64,000 bases of DNA from Cephalotrichum gorgonifer (GCA_900312665.1 ONZQ02000001.1:4496640-4560639), one strand, 5' to 3'; shown: positions 22,968 through 35,559, counted from the stretch's first letter. The notes: a model not told the origin generated them from the letters alone. Numbers and translations: made by a program.

Positions 22968-23212
22968 ATGCGTGATACCTATTCTGTTGTAGGATACTTT
23001 GGCACTTTAGGAGTTTCCTTTCACGCCTTCTTTTTTTTCTTTCTCTCAGCGACTTGCATATTAGATACCATACATATACAATCATAAATAACTTTCATCG
23101 CCATATTTCGTTACCCACAAGGGCAGATCCACAAGTGAAGTCGGCTTTCTGACGACTTAGCAGGAGCGAGAAGCTGTACCTTCTTTACCGGCGCCCCCCC
23201 CCCTTTTCCCCC

Positions 23213-24774
23213 TCAATAATACCCTGTACTCGTACTGCCACTCCTGCTATAATCGCCCGGGAATGCTCCCACGACCGTCTTCTCTGACGCGCGGTCCTCG
23301 TCGTCCGAGCTCTGTAGGTCCCCGAAGTCGTCGCTCCGGTCCGGTGGTGCGCGGATGGCATCGAGGGCGTCCCTGTCGAGCACGGGGGGGCTGAACGGCG
23401 GGATGTTGCCGTGTATCTCGCGGCCGGCGGGCATCTTCGCTAGGAGGGGTCCGACAGGGGGGATGACTTGGGTGCCGACCTAGATAACACGAACAGCTTT
23501 AGTGCGAGAACTTTCCAAAACCACGTTTTAGGTAGGGCAGTAGGGTACCGGGGGAAGAAAGGGGAGATTAAAGGGTGGGGGGAACCTACCGTATCGTTGA
23601 CTTTGTTCCACTTCTCGCTAAGCATCTGTATCACCCTCCCCTCCTCGGCCCTCCCGCCGTCAGCCCCCCACGCCGTCTCCTTCTCGACCCTCCTGTCTTC
23701 CCTCTTCTCGCTCCACTCCCTCTTTAGCCTGCTCAGGCCCGCGAACCCCTTTCTCCCACCCCCGTCGTCCCTCGCCTCGATCCCGAGCTCCCCGAGCCCG
23801 GCGTTCAGCCACGCGATCGCCGTCCCCATCTGGCCGCCGAGCTCGGCGTCGATGCCGAAGAAGCGACACGCCTTCGCGCGGCTCGTCCGCCGCAGGTCCT
23901 CCACGTACCGGACCAGCTCCGCGTCGATCTTGCCCGGCGCGGCCGACCGGAGCAGCGCCGCGGCGCGGGCCGCATGGTCCGCCGCCGCGAGGCAGAGCCT
24001 GGCGAACAGGTGGGCGCGGACCTTCGCGATCTCGGGCGCCTTGTACATCCACTCCTTGTCCTGCTTGTTCCTGTCCTGCGCCACGGCCGCGGGGTAGGGG
24101 TCGTCTTTCAGGACGGCGAGGAGGGTTGCCTCGGCGACGGCCAGCGCCGCGAGACCGCGGGCCGTGGGCGGCGCGACGTCGGCGCAGGGCGGGCGGGAGG
24201 CGGTGTTGTCAGCGCGGGAGGCGGCGTACTCGTATATGGGGGCCGCGGCGAGGAGGCTCCTGGTGGCGACCTGTATCGCGGTGGTGCGCTCCTCGGGTGT
24301 GCTGAAGGCCGCGGAGGTGTCGTAGAGGGGGTGGAGGGCAGCGCGGGCGAGGAGAGAGTGGCAGCTCGCCAGGGTGAGGAGGACGAAGGCGATCTCGTGG
24401 TCGAGGTCGTCGAGTTTAGCGCGGGGCGCCTCGAGGGCGGTTCGGACGCCGGGGTCGGATAGGGTTGGCCGCCATTCTATAGAGGGGGGCGCGGTGGACT
24501 TTGGGGAGACGCGGAGGTCGGCGATGGCGGCGTCATCGCGGAGGCCGGCGTCGATGGCGAGGAGGTAGGGGAGGTAGGCGGTCAGGCTGGAGACGAGGGA
24601 GGGGACGTTGGGGGCCCGCGAGGCCGGGGGGAGGCGCTTGTGCTTCTTGAGGGCGTCCCGGACGACGCCGCGGTAGGTGCTTGCTGTCAGGGGGAGGGAG
24701 GGGTGGGAGGGCGAGGTGTAGGTGGAGGAGAAGGAGAAGGCGGAGGTTGTCGGGAGGGTGAATGGGAAGGGCAT
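23213..24774 (-). CDS. palC: pH-response regulator PalC (BRO1-domain protein)
   Basis: On the minus strand exon 1 is 24774-23590 and exon 2 is 23479-23213 (110-bp intron), giving 483 residues. PalC acts in the fungal ambient-pH pathway: at alkaline pH it links the plasma-membrane sensing complex to the ESCRT protein Vps32, enabling proteolytic activation of the transcription factor PacC. The N-terminus MPFPFTLPTTSAFSFS and the following helical region, almost to the end of exon 1, fit the BRO1 domain of PalC; exon 2 is a Ser/Asp-rich tail ending in STSTGYY. The start is the first ATG of the frame and gives the family-typical N-terminus. It is convergent with the RBR ligase gene (245 bp between stops) and divergent from ALG6 (824 bp between starts). 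The PalC assignment is by remembered family resemblance. Confidence 0.85.
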
Positions 24775-25598
24775 CCTGGGCTGGGCTAGCTTGTCATCCG
24801 GTCTGAGGTCTGGTGTGGTGGTGTGGAGGGAGAAGGATGGGCGGGAGATCAAGGACGCGATAAGGCTGTTCTATGTTAGGATATCAAGTAAAGGATGTGG
24901 GTGTGAGATACATAGGGTGTCTGGCTGCGTGTGTTGGGAGCTATAGTGTGAGATGTATGGGTGAGCTATGTCAGAGCGAGTCTACCCCGCTACGTCACAG
25001 AAACGGTTACAGCTTTGAGCCTGCTTCGTGGGTTTATTTATAGGCGAACCACACTGGAAGCTGCCAATATTCTCTCTTCTCAACTCATAAATTGACATGC
25101 TCTTAGATTTCAGTTTTAAATTAATCTGCTCCTCTCAGGTTTTGCATACACGGCGTCCCTGGGGGAACTTTCCCATCTTCAAGTTGTGTTATAGATTCCA
25201 TGTGGGGCAAGACACCCCACCAGCATAGTGAATACCCAACGATGTAGGGACCTTGACACGTGACCTCACCAGCTGCCGTCATCTGGATGACATAATAATA
25301 GTGCTGAAGCCAGTTTTGACGCTGCAATCATGAAGTGACAGCACCCTGGATGCGACACTCTAGGTTATGGGTGGTACGTACTTTCCGACTCCACCACCAC
25401 TACCAGCGAAACTCAAACCCCCATCTCCTGGTCCCCGGAGAGATGGCGCCGGAGCTACCACACTAAGCTTCGTTCCCCAGGATCCAATTCAAGCAGGAAC
25501 GGACGATCACCCCCTCCTGAGGCACCCGCGAACCACGCTCTTGACAGAAGCAGCTCCTCCGAACCGAACGGGCTCGCCCGGACAGAAAGGAAAGAAAA
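24775..25598. other. Divergent promoter region palC / ALG6
   Basis: Shared upstream region of palC (-) and ALG6 (+). A short upstream open frame precedes ALG6 at 25443-25466 (seven codons and TAA). No TATA box is obvious on either side. Confidence 0.5.
25443..25466 (+). promoter_or_regulatory. Possible seven-codon upstream ORF of ALG6
   Basis: ATGGCGCCGGAGCTACCACA begins a seven-codon frame closed by TAA, about 130 bp before the ALG6 start. If it lies in the mRNA leader it could lower translation of ALG6. The transcription start is not known. Confidence 0.25.
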
Positions 25599-27535
25599 AT
25601 GGCCAAGCCTTCACCGTCGTCCCACAAGCCGCGGCGGCCGCGCCTCGACAAGGGCAAGCTGTCCAAGTCGGAGCTCCTCGTCCGCGCGCCGGCCTTCCCC
25701 ATTGCCAGTTTCCTCTGGCCTGCTCGGAGCTCGATATCACAATGGGAGGTCCTGCCACTGATTCTGATAGTCAGCGGCCTGTTTAGATGGGCCGCTGGCC
25801 TATGGGGCTATTCCGGTATGTCTATAGTCTATATATCTAGGTCTATGACACTCACAAACCCGTGTCTCGCACCATTGCTCTGCTGCCGTTACCCTTTTTA
25901 TACTACCCCCCCTTCTTTTCCCCTTCTCCCCTCGATAGAGAGGTGAGGGTCTCTGATTAGCGGACCAACATGCTGACTAGACCCCCGATAGGCTTCCAGA
26001 AACCCCCGATGTACGGCGACTACGAGGCCCAGCGGCACTGGATGGAAATCACGACGCAGCTTCCCGTATCGCAGTGGTACTTCCACGACCTCCAGTGGTG
26101 GGGCCTCGACTACCCGCCGCTCACGGCCTACCACAGCTGGCTCTGCGGCGTCGTGGGGTCCCTCATCAACCCCGCGTGGTTCACCCTCTTCGAGTCGCGT
26201 GGCTCCGACGACCCCGCGCTCAAGATCTTCATGCGCGCGACCGTCGTCGTGTCCGAGTTCCTCATATACGTCCCCGCCGCCGTCATCTTCATCCGGCGGT
26301 ACAGCAGGCTCAGCGGCGTGTCGGCGTGGAGCATGTCGCTAGCCCTCACCGGCTTCCTGATGCAGCCCGCCACGATCCTCGTCGACCACGTGCACTTCCA
26401 GTACAACACCGTCATGCTCGGGCTGGTGCTCGCGAGCATGTCGAGCCTCCTCGCCGAGCGGTTCCTCTGGGCCGCCGTCTTCTTCGTCGCCGCGCTCGGC
26501 TTCAAGCAGATGGCGCTGTACTACGCGATCCCCATATTCGCCTACCTGGCCGGCAGCTGCTTCTCCCCCCGCTTCAACCCGGGCAGGCTGTTCGGCATCG
26601 CCGCCGTCACGGTCGTGTCCTTCGCCCTGCTCGTGCTCCCGCTCGTGCTGGGCACGCTCTACGACGCGAGCCGCGGCATCTCGTCGCGGCCGGACCTCGA
26701 CGGCCCGCCGCCGCCGCTCCCCATATTCGGCTGGCTCTCGGCCTACCTCAACACGGAGTCCTTCTACTACCCGGTCGTCGAGCAGCTGGTGCAGATGGTG
26801 CACCGCATCTTCCCGTTCGCGCGCGGGCTCTTCGAGGGCAAGGTGGCCAACTTCTGGTGCGCGCTTAACGTGATCATTAAGATCCACAAGTACCCGGCGG
26901 CGCTGCTCCAAAGGGCGGCGCTCTTGTCGACGCTCCTCGCCGTCGTTCCGCCGAACGTGATCCTGTTCCTCCGGCCGCAGAAGCAGCTCCTCCCGCTCGC
27001 GTTCGCGGCGTCGGCGTGGGGCTTCTTCCTCTTCAGCTACCAAGTGCACGAGAAGAGCGTGCTCCTCCCGCTCATGCCCATGACGCTGCTCCTAGCGGGG
27101 CGGAACGGCATCTCCAAGGACACGAGGGCGTGGGTGGGCTTCGCGAACCTGCTCGGGTGCTGGACCATGTACCCGCTCCTCTCGCGGGTCGAGCTGCGCG
27201 TGCCCTACGCCGTGCTGACGCTCGTCTGGGCGTACCTCCTCGGCCTGCCGCCCACGAGCCTGGGCGCGTACCTGCCCGCCGACCAGCCGGCGTGGCAGAG
27301 GTGGGGCACGGCGGTGACGCACGGTGGGTTCTACGTCGCGATGGCGGCTTGGCACGTCGTCGAGGCGTTCGTGGAGCCGCCGGCCGGGAAGCCCGACCTG
27401 TGGGTGGTCGCGAACGTGGGAGTTGGGGCGGCGGGCTTCGCGGTATGTTATCTATGGTGTGTGGCGAGGCTGGCGGTCGAGAGCGGGCTGTTCGCCGGGG
27501 CAGGGAACGCGGCGAAGGCGAAGAAGGTACAATGA
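25599..27535 (+). CDS. ALG6: Dolichyl-P-Glc:Man9GlcNAc2-PP-dolichol alpha-1,3-glucosyltransferase
   Basis: Adds the first glucose to the lipid-linked Man9 oligosaccharide on the lumenal side of the ER, using dolichyl-phosphate glucose, before transfer of the glycan to proteins. Exon 1 is 25599-25815, the intron 25816-25991 (GTATGT, acceptor TAG), and exon 2 runs to 27535, giving 586 residues, a normal length. The diagnostic first lumenal loop spans the splice junction: PPMYGDYEAQRHWMEIT with Asp82 (the acidic residue in the position of the catalytic base in yeast Alg6), then WWGLDYPPLTAYHSWLCG. Many hydrophobic helices follow, with the conserved VDHVHFQYN and FLFSYQVHEKSVLLPLMP segments that define ALG6/ALG8; the first loop favours ALG6. 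The ATG has a strong context (AAAAATGGCC). The short N-terminal extension is basic and cytosolic. Confidence 0.93.
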
Positions 27536-30500
27536 GATTGGTTATACATCCTGGCGAGGCAGGGATGCTGTGTATTGATTGGTACGAGTAATAGTCTTTA
27601 CAGGTACATCTGGTAAAAAAGAATACAAGATGGGCACATTGTACATATCCCTTCGCCTTGGCCGGGGTATTGGAACAGATTGGGCCAATCGCCAATCCGT
27701 GGAGACTCGCATTTCCTGTCTTTTCTCTGGGAAGGGAGCAAGAACCATGGGCTAATTTGGGCTCCGCTCCATGTCCGTACATACAAGATCCGGTAACTAC
27801 GGGGTAAGCATGGGAATGGGGATCGTGTCACCCTCAGCCCCAGAGGATTTCTTCTGCTCCTCCGAGCGTTCGCGCTCGTGCAGAGTCAGGAACGGTGCCG
27901 CCGAGAGAGGTTCCACCGCACAAGCCTCGGCAGCGCCTCGCATGTCAGAGCTGTCCTTTTTGCCGGGTTGGCACTCTCGCTAGTTATCTAACGAGCAGGC
28001 TATATCATAATCGACATATTGCACATTTGACGAGGGAGGGACTACGTGTACATGTGTGTGAGTACAAGTATTGTGTAACGCGAGAGAGGGGAGATTGAGG
28101 GAGAGGAGAGGGAAGACAGGCCCTCCCCCCCGTTCTCTCTCATCTAGTCTCTTTGTCGGCGGCCCTCTTTGGGGGCGTTGAGCTAGAGCGCCTTATATCC
28201 TTGTAAGGATGTGATCGACGTTTTCTCCCTTCGTGTCTGGCGCTGGTTGGATTGCGGCGAGTAATAACTTCGAGGTTCACGCGTAGCCTGCCTTGAGAGG
28301 CGTAAAATGCCATTCCGTTTCCGGGGATCGAGGGCAGGCCGGGGGCGGGGAGGCGCTGTGTATCCTCGTTTATGTCCCCGGCTTGCTTTTTTTTTCCTTC
28401 TCCTCTCTCTCTCTGTTTTCTACAGTTTCTCTATCTAGTACGGAGTAATACTCGTACTCGTACATCTACTTGTATGGAAGAATGGACGCGGTCAAGGAAC
28501 TCGGGGTAGCATCTAATCCGGCCGCGCGGGTCTAATATAAGTACACGAACTCGCATACCGCCCCATACTTTGCATATGCGTTTAGTGAATAAAATAAAGT
28601 GAGACGGGATGGGGACCTCTCCCGCAGTCGCCAACCGGAGACAGACAGACAGATATCCGTGGGCCGCGCGCGGGATCCTTTCTACCGGATCCTTCCATTC
28701 TTCCTCGTTTGTACCTTGCGTGTCCTTCCCGCGTTTCTCTGGGTGGAACCTGTACCCGTGTTTGCCGCTCTCTCGGGATGCCAGAAGCTAGAAGAGAGGG
28801 AGGACAAGAGAGAAGAAGAAAAAAAGGAAGATGGTGTGATGAGTACGGACAGAAAGCAAGTACAGGCAAGCCGCCACCTGGTTGTACAGATGTAGAGCGT
28901 GATGATATGGATCTTACCATGTCTTACATGCGTCGGCTGGGCCTTTGCTCGGCGCTTAAGCTGAAAATATATGTTCCCAGGGCATGGATAAATGTACTCA
29001 TACATGCAACACAGGCTTGGCGCTCGTCCTAAGTGGACAGTGGACCGGACTTTGCTATCAAAAGGTCACCTCATATCCGTAATATGTGTGTATTGGGAAG
29101 CTACGAGTGGGCGCATATTACCAATTCTTTCCTTTCGTTCTTTCCTTCCTTCCTTCCTGTCTCACTTCGCTTCCCCTCTTTCCCACTTCCTTCCTCTTCT
29201 TTTTTTCCCTCCTCTTTTTGTATCTTAGGTCGAGTTTCCCCAGGAATGCTACCCGTAATTAATAGGTCACTCGGGACCATCATACTGTCATTGGACGTGG
29301 GCAACATTCCTGTGTAAGTGGGCCATGGTAATCTTGCCCGCAACTTGAAGGGCGGCGGGCCGGCCGAGACCATGTGGTGTGGCCCGTCCTGAAGAGTGGA
29401 GACTCCCCCCCCCCCTTCCCGATTTCCGAATTCCGATCAAAACGGAGCGAGCAAAAGCTTAATGCGGCCGAATACAAGTACACAACAATACTTTATTTAG
29501 TACGCGACGCTAAGCTTTCTCTCTAAGCCCCGTTTTGCTCTAGCAAAGTAAACCTTAGTCGTACATCCGTACTCGTATTAGTTTCTGAAATGTCACCGCC
29601 AGCTGTCGAGTTCAAGCCAGAGTCAGCCTGCGCCGCCGGGGATGGCACAAGTCCAATCTCATTTACCTTCTTACTTGTAGTACTGCCACATCCGTCCCCC
29701 ATTTCCTGGGGTCAAGCCAAGCTAGACCCGACCCCGGGTGGACTCATGTCAGCCCTAGAAACCCTTGCTCCTCCACTTGTACTCGTACTCGTACTCGCCC
29801 TCGTCTACTTCTTACTCGTATATCATTCCTGCCTCGAACTACCTCTCCCTCGCCCTCGCTCTCGCCAGCAGCCGCCGAAATATATAGCCAGACCACCGGC
29901 TTGAACTGATGCAGGTGTGTGTGCATATGCCATCCTTCTATAGACGCTACAAATAGCACGGACTATGCAAGTGGCAGCTGCGCATATCGTCTATTCTTCG
30001 CGAAGTAGGGTAGGAGTACTTGTGCGAGTAGGACCATGCTGGAGATAGCCGGTTACACCATGCCCATCCCAACTCGGCCGCATGTTCTCCCCTCCTCTCC
30101 GTTCTCGTACTCGTATGGGTACAAGTGGGAGGAGTGCGAGGGCCAACACGAGTAATGCTCTTGGCCACCCCCAAATCTAGATCTGACGGGCTCATCCCCT
30201 CACCTCCCTAGCTCGGCATCGCCCCCAATCCTAGAAGGAGCCGCTGACATTATCCACAAGACCCCGATCCAACGCTCCGTACTTTATTAGTATAATGCTC
30301 CGTATTAGGGCGCGGGACGCGCTGCACCGGAACCGGGGGGCTTGGTTCTAGCCTGCCACCCCCCCCTCCCCAAGCTTCCTCCCCTTCCCCGGTCCCCCAT
30401 CCATCCCCCGGCCACAATCCATAGCCCGCCCCCCTAGCGACCATCCCCCCCATCCCGTGTCCCGTGGTTCTTCGCCCGTCTCCTTATCCCATGGCTTATC

Positions 30501-30773
30501 AGGAGAAGAGTGAGATTGCTTTTCTTCATGACGGTTCCGCGGCCGAATTCCTCTCCCCTTTCATATCTTCACTTACACCACCAACCCACCAACCACTAAC
30601 CACAAGCGCCTTTGTAAACGCCTTTTCCTGCCGCTCCGATCGAAACCGTCGATCGGCCCATAGATCTCGAATCTTGAAGAACGTCATTTACCTACCCCAT
30701 ACCGCGCTTCCGGATAGGACCTTCTAAGAACACACGCTTCTCCCCGGGGAGAAGGTGAAAGGCTTTCGTCCCC

Positions 30774-30806
<33 letters not shown>

Positions 30807-30831
30807 TGTTCCCTGTTTCGGGATAGGCATC
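27536..30831. other. 3.3-kb intergenic region
   Basis: No gene is supported. It holds T/C-rich tracts (about 28386-28430 and 29125-29225), clustered TACTCGTA octamers (27583, 28449, 28455, 29570, 29780, 29786, 29813, 30108), poly-C at 29405-29415 and a CA dinucleotide repeat just before the cupredoxin gene. Confidence 0.45.
30776..30805. repeat. (CA)15 microsatellite
   Basis: Fifteen uninterrupted CA units end 26 bp upstream of the cupredoxin-gene ATG, so they probably lie in its leader or core promoter. Such a tract is expected to vary in length between strains. Confidence 0.85.
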
Positions 30832-32531
30832 ATGTTGCGACATCTAGCCGTGGCACTCTGTGTCGTGGCCGGCGCCGTCGCTCAAGGGACACCGACGAGC
30901 ACGGCGCCCTCTGCGACACATACTGTCCACGTCGGCAGGGTACGCGCTCATATCCATGGAAACCCCCCTCCGTGGTTTCTTCCTCTTTCCTTTGGTTTCC
31001 TCCGACATCTGACACAGCTCTGTACCTTATAGTCAGGGTTTAAGTTCTCCCCAAACACGACAGTCGCCGCCGCCGGCGATGTGGTCGGTGAGTAACTAGC
31101 GTCCCTCCCGTGTTTCGAAGCCCCCACCCCCGCGGGCAGCGCCCGAGTTTGTTTCGTACAAGTCCGGGGAGAGGGCAGAACGGATCCCGGCGCCGGCGCC
31201 AACAATCGGGGGAATAGTTTTCGCTAACTTGTTGGGGGCGTTCGTTTCATGACAGAATTCAAGTTCTACCCTCCGGACCACTCCATTATCCGCGCCAACT
31301 ACGAGCACGGATGCATACCCTACGAGATGGTCGGCATAAACCAGGTCGGCTTCTACGATGGCCCGCACATTCTCAGCGGGATAGCCGAGGATGTAAGTGT
31401 TGCGAAGCACGTCGTTTAACCTGCCCGAAACTTGTCGTTTTAGCATCTTGGATCGTAGTATCGGCGGCCAATTCACTGACCTGCTTTCTCAGGCTCCCGT
31501 ATACCGCCTCAAGATCAATGATACCGAGCCGATATTCTACTACTGCGGCGCCCCGGGATCCTGCATGGACAAGCATATGATAGGCGTCGTCAACCCCGTG
31601 AGCAACCCCCTCTGCCCCCCCTTCCTCTCTCATTCTCCCCATCCACTCGCGCGCAGCCCTGACCATCCCCGCTCGATAGAATGATACCATGACGTTAGAG
31701 GGCCACCTGAAATACGTGGAAGAGGCCGAGTTCGAACTCATTCCCGGCCAGGACTGGCCTTCCGAATCAGACAACCCGAACAACGCAGACGACGCGGACA
31801 AGGACAAGGACAAGGACAAGGGCGACACAGACGGAGCCGCGGACTCGTCCAACTCGAACTCGAACTCGGGCTCCAGCTCCGGCTCGAAACTCTCGCCCGG
31901 CGCGATAGCTGGCATCGCCATTGGCGGCACGGCGCTTGTCGTCATAATCGCCGGACTGATCTACCTTTGCGGCCGGAGGGGCGGCATCGACGTCGGGTAC
32001 CGCCGGAGCCTCCGCGGGCCATGGGGATCCGGCGGCGGGGCCCCGGATGGGGTGGGCGCGCCGTTCGTGGCGGGGGCCGGCGTAGGCGCGGTCGCCGGGG
32101 AGCAGAAGAGCGTCACGCCGATGAGCATGGGGTGGTCGCAGGGAAGCCCGCCGCTGGGGAGCCCGCCGATGCCGAGCCCGGGGTACGCGAGCCCGGGACA
32201 GCAGCACTACCCGTCGCCTATGACGGCAAGCTGGACGGGGACCGCCTCGGAAGGGTGAGTTTTATTGTTTTTCTCTTTCCTTTACAGAGGAGTCCCCCCT
32301 TGTTATACCGGCCGCAAAGTTTTTTTTTCATGTAGGGGTTTTCTGACGGTGAACTGGTTGTTTAGGGATCACAGAGGAGTCTCGTACATTGGTACGACGC
32401 CTCCGGCGCCGGAGCCGGCGGCCATCCCCGTCGAGCTGCCGGCGTCTGCCGACCCGGGGAACTCGCCGCTACCGACATATAGGGAGATGTGGTCGCAGGG
32501 CACCGAGCCGCACCAACGGCAAACCAAGTAA
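30832..32531 (+). CDS. Cupredoxin-like serine-rich membrane-anchored surface protein
   Basis: Six exons: 30832-30939, 31033-31087, 31256-31392, 31493-31597, 31680-32254 and 32366-32531, summing to 381 residues. It has a signal peptide (residues 1-18, ending AGAVAQ), then a single cupredoxin domain (about 30-160: FKFSPNTTV, VEFKFYPPDHSIIRANY, PIFYYCGAPGSCMDKHM), a Ser/Asn/Asp-rich linker with DKDKDKDKGD, a transmembrane helix (GAIAGIAIGGTALVVIIAGL) and a cytosolic Pro/Gly/Ser tail. It is probably a plasma-membrane protein with its domain in the wall space. Of the type-1 copper ligands, the first His (DHS), the Cys and a Met are present, but the His usual before the second Cys is Ser, so copper binding is doubtful. 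Phase agrees at all five introns. Function is unknown; relatives are common in moulds. Confidence 0.85.
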
Positions 32532-34229
32532 CTGTCGACCACGCTGATATCCCGAAGGGGGGAGCATCGTGGTCTGTGTTCTTCGATTGCCGTGAGGCTC
32601 CGATATCTAGATTCCTCCTCTTGCGACAGAGAGGGTCCCTACCCTTTCGGATGCGCTAGATCATAGAAAACAGGGCTGGGGGGAAAGTATACATGCGTAG
32701 CTTCTATTTATAATATCCACTTGGGGGTGTTTGGGGAACTGTTGCTGTATCCTGCTTTCACACAGGATTATAGGCCGAGGGAAGAGCTCGGAGATGGGTA
32801 GTTGGCCCGGCGGTGGAGCGTTGGTTCAAGTTCTCCGGGGTTTCATTGATACGGGGCAATCTGTTGGGCGTGATCTCGATCGAGTATATATGAATTGGAA
32901 TGTTGAAATGCCTACTAGCAATCTCCACTGGAGCTTTGCTTGAATCAAGAGGTCTGTGATGCATCATGAGCGGGTGATCGGGGGCAGGATGAGATCGGAT
33001 TAGATGAGACTCGATGGGATGCTCTCCCGGGTCCGAATCTCTTCATCTTCAAACGTGACAGCCAGACGCAATCGAGGCATTGAGTGCTGGGTACGGACGG
33101 GTACGGGCAAATAGTTAAGTCAGGAGAGGTAGTTAACCATGCATGATGAGAGTAGGTAGTTGACTCAGCTTACAAGGAATACCTACGAGTACCTGCTCGA
33201 GTGTGTGTCCCGGCACCTGCCGAGGATTACCGCCGTCATAATACTCCCTTCCGTGCACATGACCTCATTTGTAAATATACCTATTATGGCAAATATGGAT
33301 GTACAAACATTTTCCCGTCGGGAGTGCCTCCGGCACCACTACTACAAGTAGCTACCTGCCTGTTCCAGTGGTGTTATTACATGTGTTCAGAGGTGCAATT
33401 TCGCCGTCGCAAGGGTGGAACTGACCCGAGGCTCCTCTCAGCTTGTAATGTACCTGTATATCTCCGAGACGTGATGCCTGCCTCAAATTCCACTATAATA
33501 GAATAGCGCGATCGTACCCTGTACTAGCGGGGTACCCCCACGTCACGTCAGGAGACCGACTAACACATGTACCAGCGACGGCGCCGCCCTGAGAGGACAC
33601 AGTTGCTCCGCTGCGTCTGTGCCACTCTCCAAGACCCATTCCGGCCCTCTCATTGGCCCAAATATAGAGAGCTCTCACCTGGGAGTAGCTTTTTCTGAAC
33701 TCCAGTCTGGCCTTTCACGCCAGCGAGGCCATCTTCCAATTCGCGGTTTCTGAACCACTCACTGGATCAAGCCATCAAATCGACCACCAGGTTTCGTGTC
33801 ATTCAATTTTTTTTGACCATCACCTCGAGGCCATCTCGCATCCTTGAAGCCCCTTTATTCCCCATCGGATCCCTTCCCAGAACGTCTCTTTTTTTTCTCT
33901 CTCTCTTCTGCTCCGCTCCGCCCTGCACGTACTTGCAAGTGAAGTTGTATTACCAAGTACACAAAGCTTCGCTTCGGCAGTCCGCCCGACACTCCTTTAC
34001 CCTCCCCACATTGACCCTCGCCATCGAAAATAACACCCTGTCCGAGCAACTACCAAACCCCAACTCAGCCGGTCTGACCTGACACTTCCTCCGCCTCTCC
34101 GCCTCCTTCTAACCAAATCAGCAACATAACAACCATCGAGGGCCCTTTTCTTTCTCTGCACCTCTCTCTCTCTTCCCACACTCCCACACACACACGCATC
34201 TTATTCCCGTCCCATTTTCTGCCGTCGCC
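32532..34229. other. Intergenic region and ERV29 promoter
   Basis: No gene is seen. The left part should be the 3' region of the cupredoxin gene. A TACGAGTA octamer is at 33184. The right 400 bp, with T/C-rich tracts (about 33880-33910 and 34145-34180), looks like the ERV29 promoter and leader. Confidence 0.5.
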
Positions 34230-35559
34230 ATGACTTCACGCGGCCCCGGTGGCTACGGCCTTGGAGCCGGCTCTCAGTTCGGGACGTCTTCCCCGGTCGA
34301 GGAGTCGAGCACGCTCGACACCATTAGGAAGCAGACGAGCAAGATCGAGGACCTGTTGGATACCCTCAGCGGACCCATTAAGCCGTACGTCCTACCCTCG
34401 CCTCCCCTCCCAGCACCTTGCGATGTCGTTGCCACCCGGCCCCTCGCCTTTCCCCTGAAGGTGCGCCGGACGACATGGGCAGTCGGAACACTTTGCGCTA
34501 ACATTATCCTCTCGCTCCCAAACAGCTTCCTTCCCGCAATCGGTCGCTTCCTGATCGTTTCCACTTTCCTCGAGGACTCTGTCCGAATCCCGACGCAATG
34601 GAGTGACCAGCTACTCTACCTACACGACTACCGAGGCAGTGCGTACCACCCCATATGCCATCCCATCCTATACCCCCTGAACGGGGGCAGGCGCATTATC
34701 CCGCAAGGATGCACCCGGAAAGAAAACACGTTACTAACGGGCCCCCCGTCACCTTCTAGTCCCCAACGGCCTCACCCACCTCTTCCTCCTCGTTAACGTT
34801 ATCGCCATGGTCACCTGCTCCACGCTCGTCATCATCCGGAAGTACTCCGACTACGCCGTCGCCGGTCTCGGCGCCGTCGTCGTCACCCAGGCGCTCGGCT
34901 ACGGCCTCATCTTCGACCTCAACTTCTTCCTCCGCAACCTCTCCGTCATCGGCGGCCTCCTCATGGTCCTCTCCGACTCGTGGGTGCGCAAGACCAAGGC
35001 CTTCGCCGGCCTGCCCCAGCTCGACGAGAAGGACCGGAGGATGTACTTCCAGCTCGCCGGCCGCGTCCTCCTCATCTTCCTCTTTGTCGGCTTCGTCTTC
35101 TCCGGCCAGTGGACCGCCTGGAGGGTCGTCGTCTCCCTGATCGGCGCCGGCGCCTGCGTCATGGTCCTCGTGGGCTTCAAGGCCAAGTTCAGCGCCACCC
35201 TCCTCGTCGTCATCCTCAGCGTGTTCAACGTCCTGGTGAACAACTTCTGGACGGTAAGGGACTCTTCCCCTCCCCCAAATTCCCCCCTTATTTCTGTTTC
35301 CGCAGTCGCGCTGGCGTGTCGCACATCTGCAAGCATGGTTGCTTTTGTCGCACATATAGATATACGAGGTGTTTTTTGCTTTTTATAATTAGGGGTGTTT
35401 ACTGACTTTGTTCGTCTATAGCTGCACGAGCGCCACCCTCACAAGGACTTCGCGAAGTATGACTTCTTCCAGATCCTCTCCATCGTTGGCGGCCTCCTCC
35501 TCCTCGTCAACAGCGGCCCGGGCCAGTTCAGCATCGACGAGAAGAAGAAGGTGTATTAA
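34230..35559 (+). CDS. ERV29: SURF4-family ER-to-Golgi cargo receptor (Erv29)
   Basis: Erv29/SURF4 is a multi-spanning COPII receptor that gathers soluble secretory proteins at ER exit sites and cycles back in COPI vesicles. Exons are 34230-34384, 34526-34638, 34760-35253 and 35422-35559, totalling 299 residues, normal for the family. Hallmarks are FLIVSTFLEDSVRIPTQWSD, the ALGYGLIFDLNFFLRNLSVI segment, LSDSWVRK and the HPHKDFAKYDFFQ stretch. The C-terminus EKKKVY has lysines at -3 and -4, the dilysine retrieval signal. Intron 1 (141 bp) is a multiple of three and contains no stop, so retention would insert 47 residues; it is still judged an intron because both splice sites are good and the retained peptide does not fit the family. 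Intron 2 has ACTAAC at 34733. Confidence 0.93.
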
